A stretch of 37,710 nucleotides of DNA, from positions 1 through 37,710 of the forward strand of contig JAISSU010000013.1 in the NCBI GenBank assembly GCA_031272985.1. Reading direction: 5' to 3'. Every line of letters begins with the position of its first letter. The first letter of the stretch is position 1. Below, one piece after another: positions 25,560 through 33,249 of this stretch. This DNA comes from Lachnospiraceae bacterium (GTDB taxonomy: Bacteria > Bacillota > Clostridia > Lachnospirales > Lachnospiraceae). The translations under genes and the position numbers were made by a program. The notes beneath the pieces are model-generated. The model ran no database searches, had not been told where the DNA came from, and was given only the letters and a program-made list of their open reading frames with translations.

Positions 25560-26966
25560 ATGTCGGGAAAGACAGCGGTAAATACAGATCGTCGCAATAA
25601 GTACTTTTTCGGTTTGGGGACCATTGGCAGGGATATGTTCTACACGATGGAGAGCATGTTTCTGACGTACTATTTTACGGAAATAATGGATTTGCCTGAT
25701 GGAACCGTGATTGCGCTTACAGTGGTGCTGACGGTTCTTAGGATTTTTGATGCGTTTAATGACCCGCTAATGGGAGTAATTGTCGATAATACGAGGAGCC
25801 GTTTCGGGAAATTTAAGCCCGGGATGCTAATCGGAGGCGTTATCGGCGGCGTTCTTTTGGTTTTAATGTTTACGGATATGGGGCTTAGCGGAGCGGCGTT
25901 TATTATTATTTATGCACTTATCTATTTAGGTTGGGATATTTTCTACGGATTAAATGATATAGCTTATTGGTCTATGCTTCCCGCTCTTTCCACGGACCAG
26001 AAAAAGCGTGAAGAAATCGGTTCATTTGCCAGAATTTGCGCTAATGTCGGTATGTTTGCGGTCGTGGTAGGAATCACAGGCGCAACAGGCGCTCTGGGGA
26101 AAGCCCTCGGAAATGAGAAAAAGGGCTGGTTTGTTTTCGCGCTTCTCGTGGCGGTATTAATGATGGCTTTCATGCTTTTTACACTCTTTGGGGTAAAGGA
26201 AAACCGTGGCTATTTTAAGCAGGAAGAGAAAACCACATTAAGAGAAATGTTCAAGGTGCTGTTTAAGAATGACCAACTAATGTGGGTCGCGCTCTCTATG
26301 GCATTATTTATGATAGGTTATACTACGACAGCCAATTTCGGAAAGCATTTCTTTAAATATGCCTACGGCAATGAAGATATGTACTCGATATTCGCGCTGG
26401 TGCTCGGGGTTTCCCAATTGTTTGCCCTCGCTATATTCCCTAAAATAAGCAAAAAAATGTCGCGTAAAAAACTATATAGCTTTGCGACTATACTCGTCGG
26501 AGCCGGCTACATACTGTTCTTTTTCGCCCCGATGCAAATCGTTGTCATCGGCATAGCGGGAGTACTGCTATTTATCGGTGAAGCCTTCATCCAAATTCTA
26601 ATGTTAATGTTCTTGGCTGATACGATAGAGTACGGACAGCTGAAAATGGGCAAACGAAATGAGAGCGTCACATTTTCCGTGCAGCCATTTATCAATAAAA
26701 TCGGGAGCGCTCTTTCAAATGGAGTCGTCGGAGTCACGGTAGTAATCGCCGGGATAAATGAGGCAAAGACTGTCGAAGAAGTAACACCTTCGGGAATAGT
26801 GACGATGAAATCAGCGATGCTTTTATTGCCATTAGTGTTCATCGGTCTTGGGTACTTTATTTATCTGAAGAAATTTAAGATAGACGAAAAGAAATACGCT
26901 CAGATATTAGATGAACTAAAAGCACGGGGGGACATTGCCTCCACTACTGATTCGGTTGTTCAATAA
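25560..26966 (+). CDS. GPH-family (MelB-like) sugar:cation symporter
   Basis: A membrane carrier of 468 residues with about 12 predicted helices. Family signatures are LRIFDAFNDPLMGVIVDNTR followed by SRFGKFKP (cation-site aspartates and the cytoplasmic loop) and the central LADTIEYGQLKMGKR. MelB-type carriers import melibiose or other glycosides, beta-glucuronides or pentosides with Na+ or H+. Next to an alpha-galactosidase, melibiose or raffinose-type uptake is the simplest reading. Ribosome site GGGAGGG. It is the last gene of the glycosidase run; only a weak hairpin (CTGCG/CGCAG) and no clear terminator precede the tRNA promoter. Confidence 0.92.
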   Translation: MSGKTAVNTDRRNKYFFGLGTIGRDMFYTMESMFLTYYFTEIMDLPDGTVIALTVVLTVLRIFDAFNDPLMGVIVDNTRSRFGKFKPGMLIGGVIGGVLLVLMFTDMGLSGAAFIIIYALIYLGWDIFYGLNDIAYWSMLPALSTDQKKREEIGSFARICANVGMFAVVVGITGATGALGKALGNEKKGWFVFALLVAVLMMAFMLFTLFGVKENRGYFKQEEKTTLREMFKVLFKNDQLMWVALSMALFMIGYTTTANFGKHFFKYAYGNEDMYSIFALVLGVSQLFALAIFPKISKKMSRKKLYSFATILVGAGYILFFFAPMQIVVIGIAGVLLFIGEAFIQILMLMFLADTIEYGQLKMGKRNESVTFSVQPFINKIGSALSNGVVGVTVVIAGINEAKTVEEVTPSGIVTMKSAMLLLPLVFIGLGYFIYLKKFKIDEKKYAQILDELKARGDIASTTDSVVQ

Positions 26967-27009
26967 TCTGCGCCGACTATTGATAGATACGCAGGTAAAA
27001 ATTCACATC

Positions 27010-27038
27010 TTGCGCTCTTTCGCTAATTGTGGTATAGT
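27010..27038 (+). promoter_or_regulatory. tRNA-Arg promoter
   Basis: TTGCGC (27010-27015), 17 bases, TATAGT (27033-27038), ending 42 bases before the tRNA 5' end. Confidence 0.7.
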
Positions 27039-27080
27039 CTTAATTCGGAACGATGGTTTAGCCAAATATAGTTCCGATAT

Positions 27081-27154
27081 GTGCGCGTAGCTCAGCTGGA
27101 TAGAGCGTCTGGCTACGGACCAGAAGGTCGGGGGTTCGAATCCTCTCGCGCACG
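27081..27154 (+). tRNA. tRNA-Arg (anticodon ACG)
   Basis: A complete cloverleaf of 74 bases. The acceptor stem GTGCGCG/CGCGCAC is perfect over 7 bp. The D stem begins GCTC, the anticodon stem is CTGG/CCAG with loop CTACGGA (anticodon ACG at 27115-27117), and the T loop is TTCGAAT with a stem that contains G-T pairs. The discriminator is G and CCA is not encoded. The ACG anticodon is expected to be deaminated to ICG and read CGU, CGC and CGA. Own promoter and terminator. Confidence 0.97.
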
Positions 27155-27161
27155 TTTAGAA

Positions 27162-27185
27162 GGCCTCACTTCGGTGAGGTCTTTT
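27162..27185 (+). terminator. tRNA-Arg terminator
   Basis: GGCCTCAC-TTCG-GTGAGGTC, an 8-bp stem with a UUCG tetraloop and one G-T pair, followed by TTTT. It lies eight bases after the tRNA. Confidence 0.9.
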
Positions 27186-27293
27186 GGTTCTCATTAAAAT
27201 TGATATTTGCGTGAATTACTCCGTTTGCTTAATCGAACGGCTATTATTATCCCAAAAACAAGCCTAATTTCTCACCACATGAAACAAACATCA

Positions 27294-27327
27294 AATTGTC
27301 AATAAGATTCTAAAATTTCTGACAATT
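27294..27327. promoter_or_regulatory. 8-bp inverted repeat upstream of the ptb promoter
   Basis: AATTGTCA (27294-27301) and TGACAATT (27320-27327) are perfect inverted copies with an 18-base centre. The right arm touches the -35 of the ptb promoter, so it may be an operator. The sequence from 27186 to 27293 shows nothing recognisable. Confidence 0.4.
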
Positions 27328-27354
27328 GTATTTTTATGACGAGTTTCGTATTAT
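27326..27354 (+). promoter_or_regulatory. Promoter of the ptb-buk-vor operon
   Basis: TTGTAT (27326-27331), 17 bases, TATTAT (27349-27354). It would give a leader of about 165 bases ahead of ptb. Confidence 0.6.
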
Positions 27355-27443
27355 AAAATCAAAGTTTAATTACTTAATTATGTTTGCCAAATTTAGAGCA
27401 GGCGTACGATGAATAATAGAATTTGTTTATGAAATTAACAGCC

Positions 27444-27504
27444 ATCCTCAGTTGACAAAGGGGAAAACGAGAGGTTTTTGAAGCTTTGTCTATGAGGATT
27501 TTTT
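27444..27504 (+). promoter_or_regulatory. Terminator-like hairpin in the ptb leader (attenuator candidate)
   Basis: ATCCTCA and GACAAAG pair with CTTTGTC and TGAGGAT (14 bp, small internal loop). An inner AAAAC/GTTTT helix lengthens the stem. Six T residues (27499-27504) follow at once. The ptb ribosome site AGGAAGGG begins only a few bases later. The upstream tRNA already has its own terminator, so this one most likely regulates read-through into ptb. Confidence 0.65.
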
Positions 27505-27524
27505 GCAGGAAGGGAAATAGTATC

Positions 27525-28421
27525 ATGGATTTTGAGAGTATTATTGAGGGGATGAGGCCTCGGGAAAAGTCTGTACTGGCGGTTGCGGCGGCAGAAGATG
27601 ATGTCGTATTGGGAGCAGTATGTCAGGCGGCGGATATGGGCATAGTGACTCCTATTCTGTGCGGAAACAAAGACTCTATTAAAGCGATTGCCGGGGAAGG
27701 CGGATTTGACATAAGTGGTTTTGAGATTGTTCATTGTGAAGACCCTATATCCGCTGCTAAAACTGCGGTTCAATTAGTAAAAGAAAAGAAAGCCGATATT
27801 CTGATGAAGGGACTCGTTCAGACCGCTGACCTTCTAAGAGCAGTACTGAATAAGGAAAATGGGCTTCGTACGGACTCCGTCCTTTCTCACACAGCGATTC
27901 TTCATGCGCCTTCTCTTGGAAGACCGATTATTCTGACCGATGCGGCGATTATCCCGTATCCTGATTTACCCACTAAAATTAATATGATAAAAAATGCTGT
28001 CAAAGCTGCTTTAGGAATAGGCATAGAAAATCCGAAAGTCGCGATTTTAGCGGCTGTCGAGGTGGTTAATCCCGCGATGCCCGCCACACTGGACGCGGCG
28101 GCACTCGCTCTTATGAATAGACGCGGTCAGCTAAAAGACTGTATAGTCGATGGTCCCTTGGCCTTTGATTTGGCGTTATCTGAGGAAGCTGTAAGACATA
28201 AAAAGGTCGTATCAGAGGTCGCAGGGAAAGCTGACATTTTATTACTGCATAATATCGAGGCTGCTAATAGTACCTTAAAAGCATTTACTGTGGTGGCAGG
28301 GGCTCTGTTTGGAGGCATTGTTATGGGGGCGGCGGCGCCGATTGTCCTCACGTCACGTTCAGACTCTGAGCAGAGTAAACTTTATTCGATTGCCTGTGCA
28401 GCCTCTATAGCTAATCAATAA
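27525..28421 (+). CDS. ptb: Phosphate butyryltransferase
   Basis: Exchanges the CoA of butyryl-CoA or branched-chain acyl-CoA for phosphate, giving an acyl phosphate for the kinase that follows. It has 298 residues, in the Pta/Ptb family, with PREKSVLAVAAAEDDVVLGA at the N-terminus and ADILMKGLVQTADLLRAVLN, SHTAILHAP, LTDAAIIPYPDL and the C-terminal GAAAPIVLTSRSDS. The ATG at 27525 follows AGGAAGGG. The longer reading from 27486 begins inside the leader hairpin and is rejected. First gene of a six-gene operon with a kinase and 2-oxoacid oxidoreductase subunits, which points to branched-chain acyl-CoA as a likely substrate. Confidence 0.94.
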   Translation: MDFESIIEGMRPREKSVLAVAAAEDDVVLGAVCQAADMGIVTPILCGNKDSIKAIAGEGGFDISGFEIVHCEDPISAAKTAVQLVKEKKADILMKGLVQTADLLRAVLNKENGLRTDSVLSHTAILHAPSLGRPIILTDAAIIPYPDLPTKINMIKNAVKAALGIGIENPKVAILAAVEVVNPAMPATLDAAALALMNRRGQLKDCIVDGPLAFDLALSEEAVRHKKVVSEVAGKADILLLHNIEAANSTLKAFTVVAGALFGGIVMGAAAPIVLTSRSDSEQSKLYSIACAASIANQ

Positions 28422-28497
28422 AGCATGACATAGGAAGAGGCCGAACAAAGTAAGGATTAGGGAAATAGATTAGGAAAAACAGACTGGAGAAATAGAA

Positions 28498-29571
28498 ATG
28501 TCGTTAGCTGATTTTAAAATAATAGTAATTAACCCGGGCTCGACTTCCACAAAACTGGGATATTTTAGTAACGATACCTGTCTTAGGGAAAAAACTGTTC
28601 GTCACACTGCATCTGAGATGAAACAGTTCCCGGATTTATTGTCACAGACAGGCATGCGGGTGCGCTGTGTTGAAGAGTTCATTAAGGAAAATGATATTGA
28701 TGGGAATTCACTCTCAGCTATTGTGGGCAGGGGAGGACTTATAAGACCTGTCGAATCAGGAGTTTATATTGTCAATGAAAACATGCTTAATGATTTAAAG
28801 AGTCCGCAGGCTCAGACTCACGCGTCATCTCTCGGAGGGATTATTGCGGAGCAATTTGCTAAAAGATATGGTATTCCGGCCTACATCGCGGATCCTGTGG
28901 TAGTGGATGAACTGGATAAAAAGGCCAGACTCTCCGGGATTCCCGAGATTAATAGGATAAGCGTTTTTCATGCATTGAACGCAAAAGCAGTCGCGAGGCA
29001 ATGTGCTGCCGATATGAGCAAGAAATACGAGGATTGCCGGATTATTGTGGCACACATGGGTGGAGGTATTTCAGTTTCCGCACATAAATATGGCCGCGTG
29101 GTAGATGTCAATGACGGGCTAAACGGTGATGGCCCTTTTACGCCGGAGCGAAGCGGCGGTGTGCCTTTATTTCCGCTGATAAAGCTTTGTTATTCCGGTA
29201 AATATTCCGAAGGTGAAATGCTTTCAAAGGTCACCAAAACCGGCGGAGTCCTCGCGTATCTCGGCACCAATGATATGCGAAAGGTGGCAGAGGAAGCGGA
29301 AAAAGATGATTACACCGCATTGGTATTGGAGAGCATGGCATATCAGGTGGCAAAGGAAATCGGAGCAATGTTCATTGCCTTGGGGGGTTATGCGGATGCC
29401 ATAGTATTAACGGGGGGTCTTGCCTACTCATCTAAAATTACCGAAATGATTAAAAAGCAGGTAGAAATGTTGAGCGAAGTCAGAATTTATCCTGGGGAAG
29501 ATGAGCTAAAAGCCCTTGCGCAGGGAGCAGTCAGAATCTTGAGTAAGGCAGAGGCGGCTAAGATATATTGA
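28498..29571 (+). CDS. buk: Butyrate kinase (branched-chain fatty acid kinase)
   Basis: Transfers phosphate from butyryl or isobutyryl/isovaleryl phosphate to ADP, making ATP and the free acid. It has 357 residues in the acetate/butyrate kinase fold. The N-terminal phosphate loop is INPGSTSTK (11-19). VGRGGLIRPVESGVYIVN, FHALNAKAVAR, HMGGGISVSAH and the C-terminal LTGGLAYS are conserved. Ribosome site GGAGA. It starts 76 bases after ptb with no terminator between. With ptb it forms the ATP-yielding end of the pathway. Confidence 0.95.
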   Translation: MSLADFKIIVINPGSTSTKLGYFSNDTCLREKTVRHTASEMKQFPDLLSQTGMRVRCVEEFIKENDIDGNSLSAIVGRGGLIRPVESGVYIVNENMLNDLKSPQAQTHASSLGGIIAEQFAKRYGIPAYIADPVVVDELDKKARLSGIPEINRISVFHALNAKAVARQCAADMSKKYEDCRIIVAHMGGGISVSAHKYGRVVDVNDGLNGDGPFTPERSGGVPLFPLIKLCYSGKYSEGEMLSKVTKTGGVLAYLGTNDMRKVAEEAEKDDYTALVLESMAYQVAKEIGAMFIALGGYADAIVLTGGLAYSSKITEMIKKQVEMLSEVRIYPGEDELKALAQGAVRILSKAEAAKIY

Positions 29572-29595
29572 TTTGTTATGTGATTGAGGTTACCG

Positions 29596-29632
29596 GGGGT
29601 GTTGGGGGTGTCCCCCGACCTAAAATAAGAAG
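29596..29632 (+). repeat. Hairpin repeat family member upstream of the ferredoxin gene
   Basis: This 37-base copy matches 95-131 at 33 positions. Its hairpin (29601-29619) keeps the same stem length as the copy at 100-118, although two stem positions differ, and TAAAAT and AGAAG follow in both. It lies in the buk-ferredoxin spacer, just before the ribosome site GGAGGAG. Confidence 0.8.
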
Positions 29633-29647
29633 CTGGAGGAGTAGCGA

Positions 29648-29863
29648 ATGAAAAATTTTGTAACGATTGACGAACTGCTATGCAAAGGCTGCGGTTTATG
29701 CGTTGCAGCCTGCCCGAAGAAGATAATGATTCTTAATCGGGAAAAATTAAACCCCAAGGGTTACAACCCTTCGATGGTATCCGAGCCGGAGATTTGTATC
29801 GGCTGCGCAATGTGCGCGACTATGTGTCCCGAGAGTGCCATCGTGGTAGAAAGGGAGGTTTAA
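29648..29863 (+). CDS. Ferredoxin-type subunit (two 4Fe-4S clusters) of a 2-oxoacid:ferredoxin oxidoreductase
   Basis: A 71-residue protein with two CxxCxxCxxxCP motifs (CKGCGLCVAACP and CIGCAMCATMCP), enough for two 4Fe-4S clusters. It is the delta-type subunit that passes electrons from the thiamine centre to free ferredoxin. The next gene, the alpha subunit, starts one base after its stop codon. Ribosome site GGAGGAG. The gene order delta-alpha-beta-gamma is typical of Vor/Kor enzymes. Confidence 0.93.
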   Translation: MKNFVTIDELLCKGCGLCVAACPKKIMILNREKLNPKGYNPSMVSEPEICIGCAMCATMCPESAIVVEREV

Positions 29864-29864
29864 C

Positions 29865-30929
29865 ATGGGAAAAGGAGCAGAAAGAGTTTTAATGAAAGGC
29901 AATGAGGCGCTGGCAGAGGCCGCCATTCAGGCTGGTTGCAGGCATTTTTTCGGTTATCCCATCACGCCTCAGACAGAGCTTAGTGCCTACATGTCGAGGC
30001 AGATGCCTAAAGTAGGCGGTATTTACCTGCAGGCGGAATCGGAGATCGCCGCTATTAATATGGTATTGGGCGCGGCTTCGGCCGGTCTTCGGGTCATGAC
30101 GTCTTCGTCTTCACCCGGAATCAGCCTTAAAACAGAAGGAATATCGTATTTGGCGGGTTCGGATTTACCTTGTCTGATAGTGGATATAATGCGTGCGGGT
30201 CCCGGGTTGGGCGGTATTCAGCCGGCTCAGGGTGACTATAATCAGGTCACGAAAGCGCCCGGCCACGGCGATTTCCATATTCTTGTATTTGCGCCTTCAT
30301 CGGTTCAGGAGATGGTGGATCTCGTATTTCTCGCTTTTGATAGGGCAGAGGAATATAGGGTTCCGGCGATGATTCTCGGAGACGGGCTTTTAGGACAGAT
30401 GATGGAGCCGTTAGTATTCCCTGAAAGAAAAGAAGAAGGAAGAAAAAAACCTTGGGCGACTACGGGTCATCAGAATTCTCGCCCGAAGAATATTGTTAAT
30501 TCGCTATATCTTAAAGCAAATCTATTAGAAGAGAAAAATCGTGAACGTCAACAACGTTACGAAAAGATTATTGAAAATGAACAAAGAAGCGAGGAATACT
30601 TAACAGAGGATGCCGAAATAGTAGTCGTAGCTTACGGCGCATCTGCCCGTATTGCCAGAAGCGCGGTTAATTCCGCCAGAGAAAAAGGCATAAAGGCAGG
30701 GCTTTTCCGTCCCATCACACTTTGGCCATATCCGAAGAAGGCTTTGGGGGCTCTCGGGGAGAAAGTAAAGCAATTCCTTTGCGTTGAAATGAGCATGGGG
30801 CAAATGGTAGATGATGTGAAGCTTTCTACTTCGTGCAAAGTACCTGTGGCGTTTTTCGGACGCTGCGGCGGGATCATTCCGACTCCTCAAGAAGTGCTGG
30901 CCGAAATAGAAAAATTGGCGGGGAGGTAG
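29865..30929 (+). CDS. vorB: 2-oxoacid:ferredoxin oxidoreductase alpha subunit (VorB-like)
   Basis: A 354-residue alpha subunit. The N-terminal pyrimidine-binding domain has KGNEALAEAAIQAGCRHFFGYPITPQTELS and QAESEIAAINMVLGAASAG, and the C-terminal domain has VVVAYGASARIARSAV. It closely fits the 3-methyl-2-oxobutanoate:ferredoxin oxidoreductase subunit VorB; 2-oxoglutarate oxidoreductase KorA is the main alternative, as the two cannot be told apart reliably by eye. The ptb-buk context favours branched-chain 2-oxoacids. The ribosome site GGGAGG lies in the end of the ferredoxin gene, and the stop codon abuts the next start. Confidence 0.92.
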   Translation: MGKGAERVLMKGNEALAEAAIQAGCRHFFGYPITPQTELSAYMSRQMPKVGGIYLQAESEIAAINMVLGAASAGLRVMTSSSSPGISLKTEGISYLAGSDLPCLIVDIMRAGPGLGGIQPAQGDYNQVTKAPGHGDFHILVFAPSSVQEMVDLVFLAFDRAEEYRVPAMILGDGLLGQMMEPLVFPERKEEGRKKPWATTGHQNSRPKNIVNSLYLKANLLEEKNRERQQRYEKIIENEQRSEEYLTEDAEIVVVAYGASARIARSAVNSAREKGIKAGLFRPITLWPYPKKALGALGEKVKQFLCVEMSMGQMVDDVKLSTSCKVPVAFFGRCGGIIPTPQEVLAEIEKLAGR

Positions 30930-31691
30930 ATGAAAATGAGAAAAACTGTTTATACAAAATCAAAAGGATTGACTGATATCCCTACCCATTACTGCCCGGG
31001 ATGTTCTCATGGAATTATTCATAAATTGGTGGCTGAGACATTAGAAGAAATGGATCTCTTGGGTAATACCGTCGGCGTGGCGCCGGTAGGGTGCGCTGTA
31101 TTGGCGTATGAGTATTTTAATGTGGATATGGTAGAGGCACCGCACGGCAGAGCGCCCGCTGTTGCCACGGGACTGATAAGGGCTTTGCCTGACCGCACGG
31201 TATTTACGTATCAAGGCGACGGCGATTTGGCTGCCATTGGCACAGCTGAGACTGTTCACGCGGCCGCAAGAGGCGAAAATATTGTAATAATATTCGTGAA
31301 CAATGCAATTTACGGCATGACAGGCGGGCAGGTAGCACCCACGTCCTTAATCGGGCAGGTGACTCAGACCTCACCCTACGGCAGAAAAGAAAATCATGAG
31401 GGCTTTCCGATTCGCATGTGCGAGCTTCTTTCTACGTTGAACGGGGTCTGCTACGCAGAGCGTGTTGCGGTAAATAATGTTCCCGCAATAAAGAAAGCGA
31501 AAAAAGCTATTCAAAAAGCCTTTGACAATCAGGTAAACAAGCGCGGATTTTCTATTGTGGAAGTTCTGTCCTCATGCCCCACAAACTGGGGTATGTCACC
31601 TGTTGATGCCATGAAGTGGGTGGATGAAAATATGGTTCCTTATTATCCGCTTGGCTGTTTCAAAGACAAAACGGCCGGAAAGGAGGCTTAA
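30930..31691 (+). CDS. 2-oxoacid:ferredoxin oxidoreductase beta subunit (thiamine diphosphate-binding)
   Basis: A 253-residue subunit holding the thiamine diphosphate. The GDGD...N motif is visible as YQGDGDLAAIGTAE followed by IIFVNNAIYGMTGGQ. The N-terminal HYCPGCSHGIIHKLV supplies two cluster- or cofactor-region cysteines usual for the family, and SSCPTNWGMSP lies near the C-terminus. It begins directly after the alpha subunit stop codon, with GGGGAGG overlapping the end of that gene, so translation is coupled. Probably VorA-like in the naming used for valine-type enzymes. Confidence 0.93.
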   Translation: MKMRKTVYTKSKGLTDIPTHYCPGCSHGIIHKLVAETLEEMDLLGNTVGVAPVGCAVLAYEYFNVDMVEAPHGRAPAVATGLIRALPDRTVFTYQGDGDLAAIGTAETVHAAARGENIVIIFVNNAIYGMTGGQVAPTSLIGQVTQTSPYGRKENHEGFPIRMCELLSTLNGVCYAERVAVNNVPAIKKAKKAIQKAFDNQVNKRGFSIVEVLSSCPTNWGMSPVDAMKWVDENMVPYYPLGCFKDKTAGKEA

Positions 31692-31695
31692 ACTC

Positions 31696-32244
31696 ATGAA
31701 ATCAAAAGATTGTAATATGATTTTTGCCGGATTCGGCGGACAGGGAATATTGTTTTCGGGCAAGGTCATGGCTTATGCCGGATTGATTGATGATAAAGAA
31801 GTAAGCTGGCTCCCGTCATACGGACCTGAGATGCGCGGCGGAACGGCTAATTGCAGCGTTTGTATATCGGACGAACCTGTCGGTTCTCCGCTCGTTGTGG
31901 CGCCGGATGTTCTGGTCGTAATGAATAAACCGTCTTATGATAAATTTATTGATTCCGTTGTGCCGGGTGGGAAGGTATTTGTGGATTCCAGCCTCGTCGA
32001 GCTTACAGGCGAAAAAAGAAAAGACATTGAAATATATGAATTGCCTGCAACGAAGCTTTCAAACGAAGAACATTTAGAAGGCATAGCCAATATGATTCTT
32101 CTTGGGAAAATGGCTGATAAAGTGGGCATAGTACCCATGGAGGCGGTTTTAAAAGCAGTTGAAAAATGCGTCCCCGCAAGAAAGGCTCATTTATTGGAGC
32201 ATAATAAACGCGCTATTGAACTTGGGGCAAATTACGCAGATTAA
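31696..32244 (+). CDS. 2-oxoacid:ferredoxin oxidoreductase gamma subunit
   Basis: A 182-residue gamma subunit with the glycine-rich FAGFGGQGILFSGKVMAYAG near the N-terminus and SYGPEMRGGTANCSVCISD, both hallmarks of the pyruvate/ketoisovalerate oxidoreductase gamma family (CoA-binding side). The ATG at 31696 has AAGGAGG and lies four bases after the beta subunit gene; the frame is open further upstream only within that gene. Last gene of the operon, followed by a terminator. Confidence 0.93.
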   Translation: MKSKDCNMIFAGFGGQGILFSGKVMAYAGLIDDKEVSWLPSYGPEMRGGTANCSVCISDEPVGSPLVVAPDVLVVMNKPSYDKFIDSVVPGGKVFVDSSLVELTGEKRKDIEIYELPATKLSNEEHLEGIANMILLGKMADKVGIVPMEAVLKAVEKCVPARKAHLLEHNKRAIELGANYAD

Positions 32245-32282
32245 TAATACAATCCACTGGGCAACAGGTTGGCATGAAACAT

Positions 32283-32308
32283 GGGCGTTTTTGAAACGTC
32301 CTTGTTTT
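32283..32308 (+). terminator. Terminator of the ptb-buk-vor operon
   Basis: GGGCGTTT and AAACGTCC (8 bp with one G-T pair, TTG loop) are followed by TTGTTTTA. It lies 38 bases after the gamma subunit stop and touches the end of the convergent XRE gene. Confidence 0.75.
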
Positions 32309-33014
32309 ATTCCAGAGGAATCGAAAGTGAATTTCCGCGTTCCATCTCTTTATAGTGGACATGCGGTATGGTAAGCTCACTTAATAGCTCGGAATCCGCT
32401 TTTCTGGGTGTCTTTGAGAGCAGGGCTTTATATGCTACAGGCGCGTGCGTGACGGCATTGATTCCGCTTAACATTCCGATTAATTGCTCATAGCGGTGAA
32501 TCGGAATCGTAAAATTAAGCAGAATATTTTCAATGGAATTGTGGTAGTTTCTTAAGATAAAGCTTAAAAGAAGCTCGTGGTGGTACATATTGCCATGGTA
32601 AATACAGTAGCAACGCTCGATATCGTCGTCCTTTTCCAGACGGTAAAACAGAGTCGCTTTTGTCTGACCTGTCCCGTCGTCGGGGTATGTGCGCAAAATT
32701 GAGTGATATATTTTCTTATGGCTCGCGTGATATAGATGTAAATCACCAATAGTATCAGCTGTATTGCCACAGGAGGCGCCCTTTGAATCAGCGGACGGGA
32801 TGGAAACATCAAAGAGCTGGAAAGGTGTGATATCTAAGGCTTGCGCAATGTCATAAAGAGTCACTATGTCAATGGCGACTTGACCCAGCTCGTATTTAGA
32901 GATACTCGCCTTACTCTTATGGATGAGATTGGAGAGTTCCTCGAGACTTAGGCCCCGGTGTTTGCGATAAAGTCGGATACGTCCGCCGACATGCTCTAAA
33001 ATGGTATTTGCCAT
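32307..33014 (-). CDS. XRE-family helix-turn-helix regulator
   Basis: A 235-residue DNA-binding protein. Residues 8-66 are an HTH_3/XRE domain (RIRLYRKHRGLSLEELSNLI, KSKASISKYELGQVAID and YDIAQALDITPFQLFD). The C-terminal 165 residues (with FYRLEKDDDIERCYCIYHG and HHELLLSFILRNYHNSIENI) show no family that I recognise; they may bind a ligand or partner. It is convergent with the ptb-buk-vor operon and divergent from tcdA. A link to the operon is plausible from position only. RBS AAAGG six bases before the ATG. Confidence 0.85.
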   Translation of the reverse strand: MANTILEHVGGRIRLYRKHRGLSLEELSNLIHKSKASISKYELGQVAIDIVTLYDIAQALDITPFQLFDVSIPSADSKGASCGNTADTIGDLHLYHASHKKIYHSILRTYPDDGTGQTKATLFYRLEKDDDIERCYCIYHGNMYHHELLLSFILRNYHNSIENILLNFTIPIHRYEQLIGMLSGINAVTHAPVAYKALLSKTPRKADSELLSELTIPHVHYKEMERGNSLSIPLE

Positions 33015-33070
33015 TTGAAACCTTTCATTATTGGTTGCTTATTAATGGTTGTTTGTTGTTGCTTTCGCTT

Positions 33071-33099
33071 ATTATCCTATAATTTCGGCATCTTTACAA
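33071..33099 (-). promoter_or_regulatory. XRE gene promoter
   Basis: On the minus strand, TTGTAA (33099-33094), 17 bases, GATAAT (33076-33071), about 60 bases before the start codon. Confidence 0.55.
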
Positions 33100-33249
33100 G
33101 ATTCTACTGGAAAAATTAGTTAACAAGCTGTACACTATCGTGGAAAGTTATAAAACAACTCAAAGGCCCTGCAGATTATCTTAACTAAGTGTAAATTTGA
33201 ATAGGGCATAATTGGGAAATTAAAGAAAAAGGAAAGAAACAAAAGTATT

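Noticed and set aside
27355-27524. T-box riboswitch in the ptb leader
   Set aside because: The GGGTGG-type T-box sequence and the usual specifier stem are absent.
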